From: Niebla homalea
Taxonomy: Eukaryota > Ascomycota > Lecanoromycetes > Lecanorales > Ramalinaceae
NCBI GenBank assembly: GCA_019925105.1
Contig: JAHGAU010000022.1
Span: forward strand, 372,001 to 436,000
DNA length: 64,000 nt
Direction: 5' to 3'
Each line of letters starts with the position of its first letter. The stretch's first letter is position 1. The position numbers were made by a program, and so were the translations under genes. The notes beneath the pieces are model-generated. The model was not told the origin of the DNA and made no database searches. It worked only from the letters and a program-made list of their open reading frames with translations. Positions 1-12,259 of this stretch are shown here, in pieces.

Positions 1-880
1 AACCACCCGAAAATAAGGAAACTAAAACGGAAAATAAGAAGGCTAGGACGTTACCTAGCTTGAAACCATTATCTATACGTAGACCGTAAGGTATAATAGC
101 CCTATATACCGATCTACGCGCACTTTATAAAGGTATAGTAGCCTTTATATTATACTTATAGGGCCGTTAAATCGGCGGATCCTTATTAAACGCGCTAATA
201 CCCTTAAAGAACGGGAGGAAATAAACGTTTATTTATTATTATTATTAAAGCGATTAAAACGGCTTATAAAGTTTACTATTATATATACTTAACTTTTCAA
301 TTAAATTAACGACTTAGTTTAAGCTATTATTATCTTAGTTATTATACTAAAGTTTAAGTATAAAGAGAAGTAAAATGTTTACTTTAAGGGCTTTTTCTTC
401 TTTATTAAAATTATTAAAATTATTAAGGCTTAAATTAATTATATCTTTATTTTTAAAGTCTTTTTATTAAAACTATTAAGAATACGTTAATTATCTTGAT
501 TTATACGTTCTGTTACTTTAACCCGTAATTAAACTATTTATTCTTAAGTAACGTTCCTTTACCCGGCGTATTATATATATTCCATAAGCTTTACGTCTTA
601 AACGGTCCGTTAAGATTAAGAAGCTCTATTACTTATTATTAACCTTTAAATTACGGTTCTCGTTAAGTAAGAAGAAACTCCGGGCCCGTTACCGTTTACT
701 TCATAAGACGTTCCGTTTTATACGTATATTATTTAGGAAAGCCATAATCTTAAAGGATAATAATTTAAAGTATTATTTATTATTATTATTATTTAAGTTA
801 TCTTTATTTAAGGGCTTAGTATTATTAATTATAATCCCGTCGCCTTTTAGCGATATAGATCTCTTTAACCTTTAGGCTAA

Positions 881-1079
<199 letters not shown>

Positions 1080-1329
1080 TGTCCGACCCCTTTAAAATTG
1101 CCGGTACCTTTAATAAGGTTATTAAGCTTAAGGATAACCTTAAGTATATTATATAGGAACGTAAAATAAGTGAAAGGCTTGAGCTTACCCGGCTTAGCTA
1201 TTAAATTATAGATTCCAGCTTACGCCCTATTAAGACCGCAGCTCTTAAGGGTAATAAGCTTATAAAGGCCCAAGATACCTACGATTAAGGGCACTTTATA
1301 ACCTGTGCCGTGATCCGTATAAGGACTGA

Positions 1330-1600
1330 GGGGACCAATTGGCATGCTATCAAGAATATTAAGAATACCAAAGTGGCGTAGAACACCCTCCGCACTCGGT
1401 GTCAGCCCAAGGGCTCAGGTTACCTCGCGTCGGCCCTTAGGCGCTTCACCTCCCTTACCCTCAGCCACCCTCGACAGCAGCACCATGGAGGAATCTCCGG
1501 GCATACATACCCCTACAGACTCGGACTCAGGCTTACCTGGTCCCTACTATTCAATTCTATATTATCACCCGTCTCTAAGAAAACTTACTGAATCTCCAGA
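1330..1600. other. RIP-poor island inside Copia-I
   Basis: This stretch keeps many CpA and TpG sites and a balanced composition, unlike its surroundings. It aligns with 27555-27700 in copy 2, where the same bases are C to T and G to A converted. It lies between the upstream region and the reverse transcriptase of the same element, where Copia pol has a poorly conserved linker. An 89-codon open frame here (1344-1613) is not in the pol frame and I do not regard it as a gene. Confidence 0.6.
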
Positions 1601-1995
1601 TTTACTTACTTAAGCCTATATAGCCAAAATGTAACCCCTAAGCCACCGGCGTAACCGGGACTTTAACTATTAAGCCGCCGGCTCTTAACTGACGCTTATA
1701 TATCTTATAGCCGCGATTGTTACGGACTATACCGAAACTACGATTTATATATAAATTATAAAGGACATATACCGTAAAATAAAATAGGAGCTCACTATAG
1801 AAAATCAAGTTAAATCTTTAAAGAAGAATAAAACCTAAGTCTTAATAAATTTACCTCCCGGTATTAACGTGCTAAATAATAAATAAGTCTATAAGTATAA
1901 AAGTGGACTAAATAGTAATATTACCCGGTATAAGGCCAAATAGGTAATCTATGGCTTATAATAAAAACAGGCTTAAATTTCTTTAATATTTTTAT

Positions 1996-3340
1996 AACGG
2001 TTATTAAGCCTATAAATTATAAGGCCCTCTTTATTATAACGGCTATATATAACTTAGAGATTAAGTAAATAAACGTTAAAATAATATTCCTTTACGGTAA
2101 TATCCTTAAAAAGATTTATATTTATTAATTAATAGGTTTTAATAATAGCTTAAAACGGGTTTACTTATTAAATAAAGCTTTTTATAAGCTTTAATAATTA
2201 CCTTAAATTTAATATTAATATCTCTTTATATTCCTTAAGAAACTCGGTTACTATTATATTAATAAAAATTATAACGTATTCTTAAACCCGGATATTAATA
2301 TTATTATTACCGTATATATTAATAATATTCTAATAATAAGAATTAATAACCGGGTTATTATTAATTTAAAGGCTTAATTAAATAAGAAGTTTAAGATATC
2401 CGATTTAAACTTATATAATTAATACTTAAGTATAAGTATTACTTATAATTAATAAAATTAAACCTTAATTCTTAGTTAAGAAAGTTACGTTAAATAGGTC
2501 CTTATTTAGTTTAATATATATAACGATCCTTTTTTTAAGGGTAATAATATAGCTATCCTTATAAACGTAAATGCCCGTTTTAAGCCGGCTAATAAGGAAT
2601 ATACCATTTTAAAGTAATTTCAGCTTAAATACCAGTCCGCCGTCGGCTTATTAATATATACTATAATAAGTATTAAGCTTAATATAGCTTATATGGTATC
2701 GGTAATATTACGTTATACGTTTAACCTTAACGAAAGGCTTTAAATAAGCGTTAAGAAGATCTTCCGTCACCTCTGCGGTATAACCTCCTTAAAGCTCGTT
2801 TTTCAAGGCCCTTTAAAGCCCCTTAATAACTATACGGACTTCAATTACGCCGGCGACCCGTAGATATATCGGTCGATTTCCGGGTATACCTTTAACCTAG
2901 GAAGTATAGTTATTAATTAATTTTTAAAATATTAATTAATTATGGCCCTATTTACCTATAAGGCTGAGTACGTAGGACAATATAACGCTATTAAAGAGGT
3001 GATTTGGCTTGAACGGTTATTAACTTAACTTATTAAAATCACCCCAAATCCAACGGTATTACCGGCCCTTAAGGATAAGGACGTTATATAAGATTACGCC
3101 CTTCTTACCTGGCTTAAGCCGGATATTACCGGGGCTTTTACCCTTATTATAGTGATCTTTTATGATAACTAGGGAGCGATTGTACTAATAAAGGACCCTA
3201 TAAATTACTCAAAGACGAAGTATATATATATTAAGTATTACTTCCTTCGGGAGTATATAGTTAATAAATAGGTAGAGCTTATATATTATTTTATTAAGGA
3301 TATGGTGGTTAACGGCCTTATAAAGCCGTTATTAAGGGAT
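1996..3340 (+). pseudogene. Copia-I pol remnant: reverse transcriptase and RNase H
   Basis: One degenerate frame runs from the reverse transcriptase to the end of RNase H. At 2060-2100 it reads I-N-V-K-x-x-F-L-Y-G, matching the Copia motif with Asp-Val-x-x-Ala-Phe-Leu-Tyr-Gly and Asp changed to Asn. Near 2160-2200 is a match to the ALYGLKQSPR region. The catalytic YVDD box is YINN at 2312-2323, both Asp lost. RNase H starts at 2879 with SGYTFNLGS, keeps KAEYVGQ with its Glu (about 2955-2975), and ends with KTKYIYIKYYFLREY and DMVVNGLIKPL (3209-3335), the usual Copia C terminus. Stops are TAA or TAG, mostly where the family has Gln or Trp. It would have copied element RNA into DNA in cytoplasmic particles. 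It cannot now make protein. Confidence 0.9.
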
Positions 3341-3536
3341 GCTTTTCAAAAATTCAGGAATAATTTAAGATTAAAGTAATTATACCTCTAAAGTTTAAGA
3401 TATAGGTACCCCTTACTATTAAAGTTAAGATGGATATACCCGTTACTGCGGTGATACGGTTTAGTGGGAGCTCTTACTTCTTGCTTATTGAATGGTACGG
3501 TATTATAGTATTATGAAGCTACTGATCAAGTGGGAG

Positions 3537-3671
3537 TATCAGAAGTATAAAAAACAGAGACCTCGGCTATTACTAAAAGGGGCTAGCCTAGTACCTGGAC
3601 TTCTCATAGATAGATCGCTCAGCACCTTACATAGTACTCAACTAAGCAAGTTACACCCTACCATTTCAACA
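3537..3671 (+). repeat. Right LTR of Copia-I copy 1
   Basis: About 135 bp, matching the left LTR of copy 2 at 26072-26209. It starts TATCAGAAG (TGTCAGAAG in copy 2) and ends TTCAACA, so the unmutated form has TG...CA ends. A purine-rich tract AAGTGGGAG sits directly upstream (3528-3536), as expected for plus-strand priming. Most of this LTR is RIP-poor, especially its 3' end, while its first 20 bp are RIP-converted relative to copy 2. Confidence 0.85.
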
Positions 3672-3945
3672 GTAACCTATAAATAAAGGTGAATTCCGGG
3701 GTAAGTACGTCCTTAATATCTTTACGTAAATAGCCACTTATACTATAGGTAAACGACGTATCGGTATAAAGATAATACCGTAACCGGGTTGCTAAAAGCC
3801 GTCTTAAGTATAAGCCGTTATAATTACTTAATAGCCTTTATTATTAAAAGAAGTCCTTACGGATTTCATTATTTATATAGATTTAATAACGATCGGCCTT
3901 TAGAAACTCGTTATATAGCCTATAAAGGAAAGGTTACTTTAATAA
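3672..3945 (-). pseudogene. DIRS-like element, RNase H fragment
   Basis: Read on the minus strand this gives a degenerate frame containing FLYRLYNEFLKADRY, then a tryptophan-box region mutated to stops, then YYLYTDTS (about 3751-3774) and later GYLRKDIKDVLTPEF. The order matches the connection and RNase H domain that follow DIRS-type reverse transcriptases; YTDxS carries the first RNase H Asp. It continues the frame at 9725-10378 across the Copia-III insertion: removing 3946-9718 joins the two. Its own downstream part, where a tyrosine recombinase would lie, is cut off by the Copia-I LTR at 3671. Family assignment rests on motif order, not on a database search. Confidence 0.65.
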
Positions 3946-4178
3946 TGTCAGCCGGTGTGTTGCGGGCATGGAGTGCGGGCAAGGAGTGTTATGGAGCAGT
4001 CATGTAGGCAATGCCAAGATATCCTTATAATACGTATAGATATTATTACCTGGCCGTACATCCCAAAACGTTTAATTATTTACTTATAAGCATTTTTTAT
4101 CTTTATAGATAAATTATTATATAGATTATATAAAATATATATATATTATATACTTATTTACTTACTATATATCTTATA
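3946..4178 (+). repeat. Left LTR of Copia-III
   Basis: Starts TGTCAGCCGG and ends ATCTTATA (ATCTTACA in the right LTR), so the original ends are TG...CA. The first 85-90 bp keep CpA and TpG; the last 100 bp are converted to TpA. The right LTR shows the reverse pattern. Confidence 0.93.
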
Positions 4179-4192
4179 GTTATAAGCCCGGC
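4179..4192 (+). other. Primer-binding site of Copia-III (initiator tRNA-Met anticodon arm type)
   Basis: Directly after the left LTR the sequence is GTTATAAGCCCGGC. Allowing one RIP change (TGAG to TAAG), it matches the complement of the anticodon stem and loop of eukaryotic initiator tRNA-Met (complement GGGTTATGAGCCC), not the tRNA 3' end. This is the half-tRNA priming arrangement known from Drosophila copia. Confidence 0.65.
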
Positions 4193-4259
4193 TACGTATG
4201 TTTTTATAGTATATATTATATTTATTTAATTATTTAATTAAATAATTAAGCCGTAATAC

Positions 4260-7200
4260 TTACCGCAATCGAGTCTTATTCGCATTAAAAAGGCCTTTAT
4301 AAAAGGTATTTACGAGTATTAATAATAAGATAAGGATTAAGCTTATATTATAAAAAAAGATAAGATTCCTCTTTAGAAATCCTTTATTAAACTTCGTTAA
4401 CCGTTAAAATAAATAAAATAAACGTTAAGCTTATAATAATAAAGGATTAAAATTAATAAATCTTTATTATCCGAAATAAAGTAATTAAATATATAATTTA
4501 AGATTAAATTAATTTAAGCCTTAAAGCAAAATTTATTTTATTTATAAAACCGATAAATCCAAAATTTATTATTCTTTTAAATATAATATTAAAAGAGAAG
4601 ATAGATAGGATATAAGACTTTAAATTCGCGGAAAAATAATATTAAAAATAAAAGTTTAAATAAAAGGAATAATATGAATTTTTTAATAAAATTATAAACT
4701 ATATTTATAGTATAGTTATTACTTTAAATATTATTTACCTTTAAAAGGTTAAATTTTATTTATAGGATATATTAAGAGTCCTAAAATAAAAGCTTATACC
4801 AACCGATACGGTAAGGGTATTAAATATTTAATAAAAGTATTTAAAAGTAAAAATAAAATTAATAAGCCGATAAAATATTAAGGTATAACTAGATAAATAG
4901 AATTAAATTTATATTTTAAGAAAGGAACTTACTTTTAAGGAAATTATTAATATAAAAATAATATTTTCTGACTTTCTTATAATAATTAAAAAATATATAT
5001 TTATATTAATAATATTTTATAAATATTAATTTTAAATTATTAATAATAATAAAACTCTTTTATTTAAAGTAATAAAATTATTTAGATAATATATAAAGTT
5101 AAAAAACGTTAAATCCTTAATAGTTTTATACTTAACTTTTAATATAGAAATTAAAGAAAAATCTAAATTAAAAGAACCTATATTAAGAAAAAAGCAGAAG
5201 GAAATTCTTAAATATTTTTACGGCTTAAAATACTATTAAAGTTAATATAATTACTTCAAGGACGATCGAGCTGGAAGGCCAGTAAATTTCAGGCTTAATC
5301 CAGTTATTAAGAAGAAAGTAAAGGAAAAGCTAAAAGATACCATAATTAAGAGAAAGGTCGATAAAGCCTTAAAGGTAAAACGAAATCGTAAAAAGGAGAG
5401 CTTATTATTATTAATAAGGGTAACGTTACCGTTATTTCAACTGAAAACAGGGGCCTTTATAGTTCTCTTAATATTAAGCCCTTTATTATTCGCTATTAAT
5501 ATAAGTTTTGAATCGTTATAAATACTTAATTATTATTTATTAAATTACGTCTATAACGAAACGATAAGAAATAGGTTTAATTAAGAAAAGGAATATATTG
5601 ATAATATAATTATATTTTTAAGGATAGGACGTTTATTTATTATTATATATAAATAAATTAATATTTATATCTCTACCCCGAAAAATAGAAATATTATAAA
5701 ATTAAGAAACGTCCTTTATATCCTAGGATTTTATATTAATATCGTTGGTAATAATTTCTTATTAAAAAAGGGTATATACTTCAATTTAAAGTATAACCGA
5801 TTATATAGTAATAATAAAACGGTAATATATATATTAAAGAACGGTTTTTTTGGTTTTTTAAAGATAATATTAAATCGATATTTATATTTATGGTAACCTT
5901 ATTAAATAACGTTAAGTTAAAGATAGTAATAGAATAATACTAGCTTCTTACTTATACTAATAATAATACTATTTACCACCTCGTAGGAATTATTAAGAGG
6001 GTAAAAATTATTAATAAATTAAAGGTTCCTCTTATAAATAAATATAAAATATATACTTTATTAAAAATATATTAAATTATATTATAATCACCTTATAAAG
6101 CGGAGAAGTTAGAAAAGCCTTTTTATTAAATCATTTATAATTTAATATAATTATAATCGGATTTAAATAAACATTAATAAATATTTTATATTATTTATTC
6201 TAAAATAAACTTTTAAATAATATATACTTATTAATATAAATTTAAAGTTATAGTTATTTTAAGGAAAGCTATTAATATTATTTAAAAAAGGTTTAACTAT
6301 TAAGTAACCTTTATATAGTTTAATAATAAAAAGGTATTAAGTAATAAGTTTATAAATCTTTATTCCTAAATAAATATTACTTAAGAACCGTTATCCTTAG
6401 ATACGCCGGCTTAAAACGGGCATTTAAAATGAAACGGAGGGATTATTTCGATTAAGGTAAGAGCTTTATATATTAAAGCTAATTTATTAATATATCTATA
6501 ACCTTAAATCGTATAATTAATAAGGTTCTTTATAAACCGTATACCGGTTAAAAAGTATACTTAAAAACATTATAAAAGAAAATTATTAAACGGAAGCCCG
6601 ATCTTAGCTATTTAAGAGCTTTTAAATATAAGGTATACCCTTTAAATAAATCCATTTTATATAAAGATAAGCTAACTTTAAAAGCTTATTTTAAGTTTTT
6701 CGTAAAATATAAGGGTATTAATATTTATAATATTTGGGTTTTTAATTAATAAAAAGTAATTTATATAAGAAACGTTACCTTTAATAAAAAGGAATTTTAT
6801 AATCTAGGAGAAATCGATATTACTTAGTTAATTAAAGAACCGTTTCTTAATATTACTTTTAATATCCCAGCTTTAGATTTTTCCTATATTATTACTTAAG
6901 TTCCCGATGACTTTAATACGGACGATAATAAAAATAAGGGAATATTAAAGGAACCATTAATATAAAAAGCATTATAAAAAGGGAAAAAAAAGGAAATACG
7001 GATAAAATATCCGTTATTCCTTTTATCTTTATTACCCTTATAGGGTAATAAAACCTTTCTTCTTAATAATATTAATAATTATAATAATAATTATAATAAA
7101 TATTTATTATTAAGTAAAATAAATTAATAAATAAAGAATCTTATTAATATAAGGAAGAATATCCTTAATAATATTTTAAGTAATAATTTCTTTAATACCT

Positions 7201-9070
7201 TAAAAACATTATTAATAATAAAGCTTTAAAAGAAATTTATTAATAAGTTAAACTTTAATAAGGATAATATCCTTCTAAATACCGTTATATATTAAAGAAA
7301 AAAAAAAAGGAAATATATATAATAGCCCTTAAGTAAATAGCTAATAAAGGAAACTAATCCTTTTATACTGTTTTTATAGCTTTTATCCCTGTTTATATTT
7401 TTTATAAAATAGATATTATATTATTATCGATATTATTATTAACTTAATCTTTAATAGGAATATAACTTTATTAAGATTATTTATTATTTAAGCTAAAATT
7501 CTATTATAAAATATTAAAACATCCTTATATAAAGGGATTTTTAATAATAATAAATATAGAGATTAAGGCCTTATAAGGAAAAAAGACTTAAATAGAAATC
7601 CTATATAAGTACGCTATTAAAATTAATAAAAAGCTTATCCCTATTATATAGGTATATAAATATAAATTTAATAATAAAGGGTTTCTTTTAAAGTATAAGG
7701 CACGTTTATACGTAAAAGGAGATCTTTAATATATAATATAAAATACTTTCATAGTAATATTCGCGAATCGTATATTTAAAATTATAATAGTACTTATAAC
7801 CGTATAGGACCTTAAAACTTATTAATACGATATTATTAATATTTTTATTAATAATAATATTAACGAGCTTATTTACCTTAAAATACTAAAAAGTAGAAAA
7901 GATAGGTTATATTATTATTCCTATAATAGGTATTATATAAGTTTAAATAGTTACTGGCTTTTTAATTCCGTTATTTATTAAATATATTTAACAAGTTAAA
8001 ACTAGAATAAATAATAAACGTTAAATATTTTTTCATTAATAAATATATAATACTTTTCTTTTTATCAATAATATTACCGTTATTTATAACCGTTAGTATA
8101 TTAAATAGGTCGACGAGTTTTAAATTAAGTTTCTTAAAACCTATAAAATAAGGTATTTCGGTAAAGTATAATAATTTCTTAATATCCGCGTTAAACGTAA
8201 TAGGAAAGTCCGTTAACTTTATTTTTATAAGATAATTACGTAAATAAAATTATTATTAAATTTAATATATAAATAATAATAAAATAAATATAAGCTTTTA
8301 TAGATTATTTAGAAATTTTAATTAAAAACGATAAATACGTAATATTATAATAAATCTATACGTATTAATAAATTATTAATTTAATTAACTTCTTAATAAT
8401 AATAATACGTTTAAATATAGTTTTTATATACTTAAAGCTATTAAAATTCTTAATAAATTTATTAGAATATTATTAAAAAATAATTAATAAAATAATAAAA
8501 TATTTAAAATAAATAAAATACTATATTATCGTTTTTAATATATAAATCACCGATCCCTATACCGTCTTTATTACCTTATTAAATATAATATTTACGGATA
8601 ATTTAAATACCCGTTAAAGCTTATAAGGTTATAACTTTAAGTTCTTTAATAAGATAATAAATTAAAAAGCCTTAAAATAAAAAATTATTATTATTAACTT
8701 TATAAAAGTTAAGTTATATATAATATTAATGATAAATAAAGAATAATTATAATAAAACCGGTTTTTTAAGGAGATCGACTTGGACGTTAATTATAAAGTA
8801 TAAATTAAGTATAATAATATATAAATTATACGGATCTTTATGAGTAATAACTTATAGTTTATTATTAAACTCTATTATATTAACGTATATCGTTATTAAC
8901 TTCGTTAAAAGATTTAGGATAGGATTATTTATGTTAAGTAAAACTTTATTAATATAATCCTTACGGACGGCTTAATTAAAATACTTTTATTATAAAGATA
9001 CGGAGAATTTCTGAAGTTCTTAGGTCTTAAAGACCGTAAACCGATAAACCTTATTACGTAATATAACTTA
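4260..9070 (+). pseudogene. Copia-III gag-pol remnant
   Basis: Gag is not recognisable in detail (4260-5500). At 5708-5760 the frame reads NVLYILGFYINIVGNNF, the conserved stretch after the aspartic protease of Copia pol. At about 6399-6440 a Pro-Ala-Gln-Asn-Gly-type integrase motif is present (TPA-stop-NG), followed by K where the catalytic Glu of the DDE triad would be. The start of the reverse transcriptase is near 7810-7880 (D-x-I-N-x-F-I-N). The YVDD box is FINN at 8061-8072, both Asp lost. RNase H ends near 8960-9060 with TDGLIKVLL and YGEFLKFLGL, the usual Copia C terminus before the 3' LTR. All domains are interrupted by TAA and TAG. Confidence 0.85.
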
Positions 9071-9485
9071 GTAAAACCCCAGAAACGTCGTTTTTAAGAG
9101 ATTTAACTCTTAGAAAATTATGACTATAAACCGGGTATACGATAATTTTTCCGGGTTCGGTTATTCTCGCGGTTTTTTTAATTTTTCCATTTTTTCAACT
9201 TTTTATAATAGGTATTTAGTAATAATTATTTTATAACTTTATATATATATATACTCGGAACTTAATTTAATATACTTAAAGTACCGGAGCCAGTTAATAT
9301 ATAAAGGTTTTATTATTATAATTACTATTATTATTATTAGAATTTTTTTATTTTTTTAAAAACGTACTTATTATTATGAAATTTTAGTTATATTATTAAG
9401 GTTTAAATATAATAATAAAGTAACTATATAAGGATAAATAGGATCGGTATTATTATTGTAATAATAATACGGTCTTAAGGGGGTA

Positions 9486-9718
9486 TATTAGCCGGTATAT
9501 TACGGGTATAGAATATGGGTAAGGAGTATTATAAAGCAGTTATATAGGTAATATTAAAATATATTTATAATACGTATAGATATTATTACCTGGCCATATA
9601 TCTTAGAACGCCTAGTTATTTACTTATAAGTACCTTTTATCTTCATAGATAAATCATTACATAGATCATACAGAATGCACACACATTGCATACCTACTTG
9701 CTTGCTGTGCATCTTACA
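9486..9718 (+). repeat. Right LTR of Copia-III
   Basis: Same length as the left LTR. It starts TATTAGCCGG and ends ATCTTACA. A purine run (AAGGGGGTA) lies just upstream. The last 75-80 bp (9640-9718) keep many CpA and TpG sites that are converted in the left LTR, while its first 100 bp are converted and the left LTR is spared. Confidence 0.93.
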
Positions 9719-9724
9719 AATAAT

Positions 9725-10378
9725 ATTATTTTAGCTATTTAATAAACCTATTAAGGACTTAAGTATAATATATTTAATTAAGCGGCTCTTAAAGGCGTTT
9801 TTAATACCTTAAATTACCCATTATAACTTATCTTATAATAAGCGTACCTTTATTATTATAGTATTTATCTTAATACTTAAGAAGTTAAATATAGTATTTA
9901 TAAGGTTTTTCTTAGGGTTTATAAATAACCTTAGTTTATTATATAGGCGGTTAAAGGCTTAATTAAAGACTTTAAGGTTGATCCCCGGCGGAAATATACC
10001 AAAGAAGTCGTTTAAATAATAAAGTATAATATTAAAATCAAGTTCGGCAATAAATATTTAATATAAGCCTTTTACCACGAAATCAAAAAGGAACGGTATA
10101 GTTTTTAATTTAAAGGGGAGGAAATACTTAATATAATAAGTATTGTCCCACGTAAACCCGAATAATTACCGGTTATTTATAGTTACCCGGATATAACGGA
10201 AAATATTAAATAAGTCCTTTTTAATGAGTATAAAGCCCGGGCACTATATAATTATTGCGTCGATCGCCTTATTAATAAACGTATACTTAAGGGCCCTATA
10301 AAGGACGTCGATTCCGTCGTTAATAAACTCCTTATGGGGGTATAAGAAATCGTAAATACGGTATTATCCACCGTCGTA
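9725..10378 (-). pseudogene. DIRS-type reverse transcriptase remnant
   Basis: About 218 codons in one minus-strand frame with scattered TAA/TAG. Motifs in order: YRIYDFLYP, FINDGID, FILIKKDLFNIFRYIRV (the LxKxDIxxAFRxIPV block), LFGFTWDNTYY, FLPFKLKTIPFLFD (the LPFGLxxAPxxF block), then the catalytic box YYLNDFF at 10001-10021, which is HYLDDFF in the family with the first Asp changed to Asn, and finally FLSIKINTIIIKVRLL, matching LGIxIDTxxMxxRLP. This set, especially YLDDF followed by LGIxIDT, is typical of DIRS-group (tyrosine recombinase) reverse transcriptases rather than Copia, Gypsy or LINE. The role would have been cDNA synthesis for a circular intermediate. Confidence 0.75.
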
Positions 10379-12129
10379 CTTAGGAGTTAAAACTAATAAA
10401 GAACATATATACGGTCTATTAGGGACGGATATATAGGTAATAAGACGGTTCTTAACCAGTTATTTATGGATATCGTTACTTAATACGGTGGGGTTTTCCA
10501 TAGTTAACGGATAAAATAGGTAAACTACGGACCTATTAAGGCCATAATAACTTAATTTTATCCCGAAACGGCTTAATTACCTTATTAGCGAACGGTAGTT
10601 ACGGTCTGGGTAACGGTATAACCAAAGATCCCACTTTTCGGCTTTAAGTAAGACTTCTTTATTTACTTGAATATTACTTATATTTACCATATAATAAAGT
10701 AAACCTTCATTAATACTTATTAAGGATAAAAGGATAATTACGGAGTCGGCTAATTATCTATTACGGGGCTATTTAAGTAATAACGTATTAAGATTACCTT
10801 ATTAAGTATAGTTCCGGGCTTTATAAAAACCTCTATAATTATAATATATATAGTTACGTTAATACTCGAAATCGGACGCTATATACTTATCTTCGTTTTA
10901 ATTATAATAAATTTAATCCTTTTTATTTTTATATGCTGATATCACCGTAATAGCCGGCCGTAAAATTAAGGAGGCTATTATATTAAGGCGGGGTTTTCAA
11001 ACTCTATAAGTCCTATCCGTGTTCCAAACCGTTTAATTTTCCGGTTTATCTTGGTTATAAGCTATAGTACAGTTAATAAAAATATAATAATATTGATTTA
11101 TAAAGTTAAATATATATAAAACCAATAGCTTAAAGAAATAGGCTTAATACGTTATAAAAACTTTATATATTTTAAACCGTTTCTCCGAGTTAAAATAATA
11201 AAGAATTATAAAGTGAATCTTAATACCGGTAAATAATAATCGGTATTTCTTCTTAAATACGTTCTTTTTACTTTAAGGTCCAGCTTTAAAAAAAAATATT
11301 CTATTGTAATCCTCTTAAGGGTTAAATAATCCAGATCCTTTTTTATATAGCGGTAAACCAAACCCTCTTAATTAAAGGATATTTAATATGAATATTACGG
11401 TATTTATAAAGAAACGTACTTAACGAGATACCCTTAAAGGGTACCTTATATCTATTATAATATAGGCTTTATAAAGCCTCTAACTTTAACGTTATACCCC
11501 GTATCTTAACCTAAGGTTATTTATATTAAGGAAAAAACGGCTGGGACATTAATAAGGCATATAAATAAATAGGGTATATCCGGTTAATATATATAGTCAC
11601 CCCCCTATTTACGGCACTTATAGGGGTAAGGCCCTAAACTGATTAGATTATTAGGCGACGGGCCTTTATATATAATAGACCTTAGTCTTTTATACGTCGA
11701 TATTATTATTATTATTATTAAAATTAAAAATAATAAACTTAATTAACGGCCATAAACTTATGATACGGGCGTAATAAAAACGAAATCTTAACGTAAACCC
11801 GGACGTAAATTTATTATTAATGAGCTTTTTAACTTAACCGTATAAAGTACGATTCATTATCTTTTTAACCACGGAGGACGCTTTAATTAATCCCTTTAAT
11901 AATAAAAGCCCCGGAATAACTCTATCACGCGAAGCCGATTGGGTCGAGCAAGCGGTAATAATAAGGTTAAAATGGGTAAACATAATAATGAATACGTTAA
12001 GTAATTTATAAAGTACGGAGGTAATAAAAAAATAGTAAGTCTTTAAAAGAAAAAACGTATCTAAAATAATTTTAATAAAAGCCGTTATCCAAGTAAATCC
12101 TTAAGGTTAAGATAAAGAATTCAAGGATT

Positions 12130-12250
12130 TAAGTAAGCTGGCTTATATAAATCTTTGAGCTCCCCCGCACGGCCCCTAAAGAGCCGCTTAGCCAATAAGT
12201 GGCTGTTCCGCATGTCCGGCAAATTAGCTAGTAGCTAAACTACACCCTTT
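12130..12250. other. RIP-poor patch between DIRS-like element and LINE F
   Basis: Composition is balanced and CpA and TpG are present, for example GGCCCCTAAAGAGCCGCTTA. It lies at the border of two elements, so it may be a protected element end or a remnant of unique DNA. No ORF or RNA gene is recognisable. Confidence 0.45.
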
Positions 12251-12259
12251 AAGTCCTTT

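Larger units (their letters stand above)
3946..9718 (+). mobile_element. Copia-III, structurally complete Ty1/Copia retrotransposon
   Basis: A 5,773-bp element with two 233-bp LTRs (3946-4178 and 9486-9718), flanked by the 5-bp target duplication AATAA (3941-3945 and 9719-9723). Internal order is primer-binding site, gag region, protease-linked motif, integrase, reverse transcriptase and RNase H, the Ty1/Copia order. It is inserted in a minus-strand DIRS-like element. RIP damage is heavy throughout the interior, but the outermost ends of the two LTRs are spared. The inactivating changes (YVDD to INN, stops throughout) mean it can no longer move. Confidence 0.93.
9719..12250 (-). mobile_element. 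DIRS-like retroelement, N-terminal and reverse transcriptase portion
   Basis: The minus strand carries a reverse transcriptase (9725-10378), and bases 10380-12130 would be the upstream, gag-like part, which I cannot assign to a domain. The element is cut on its 3' side by Copia-III and resumes at 3945-3672. The limit near 12250 is a guess: a RIP-poor patch lies at 12130-12250 and contains, on the minus strand, TTTATATAAG, which could be a TATA box for this element. Terminal repeats of the DIRS type and a tyrosine recombinase are not visible because the downstream part is missing from the window. Confidence 0.55.

Noticed and set aside
1344..1613. 89-codon open frame in a RIP-poor island
   Set aside because: It is not in the Copia-I pol frame, has no known domain, and lies inside the transposon. 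Open only because the island escaped RIP.
3492..4007. Two short plus-strand open frames around the Copia-I and Copia-III LTRs
   Set aside because: They cross LTR boundaries and antisense DIRS-like sequence; LTRs are non-coding.
3946..9718. Gene conversion or recombination between LTRs as cause of the mirror pattern
   Set aside because: Conversion would make LTRs alike over tracts. Here they differ throughout, only the direction of transitions switches, and the same polarity occurs in unrelated families.
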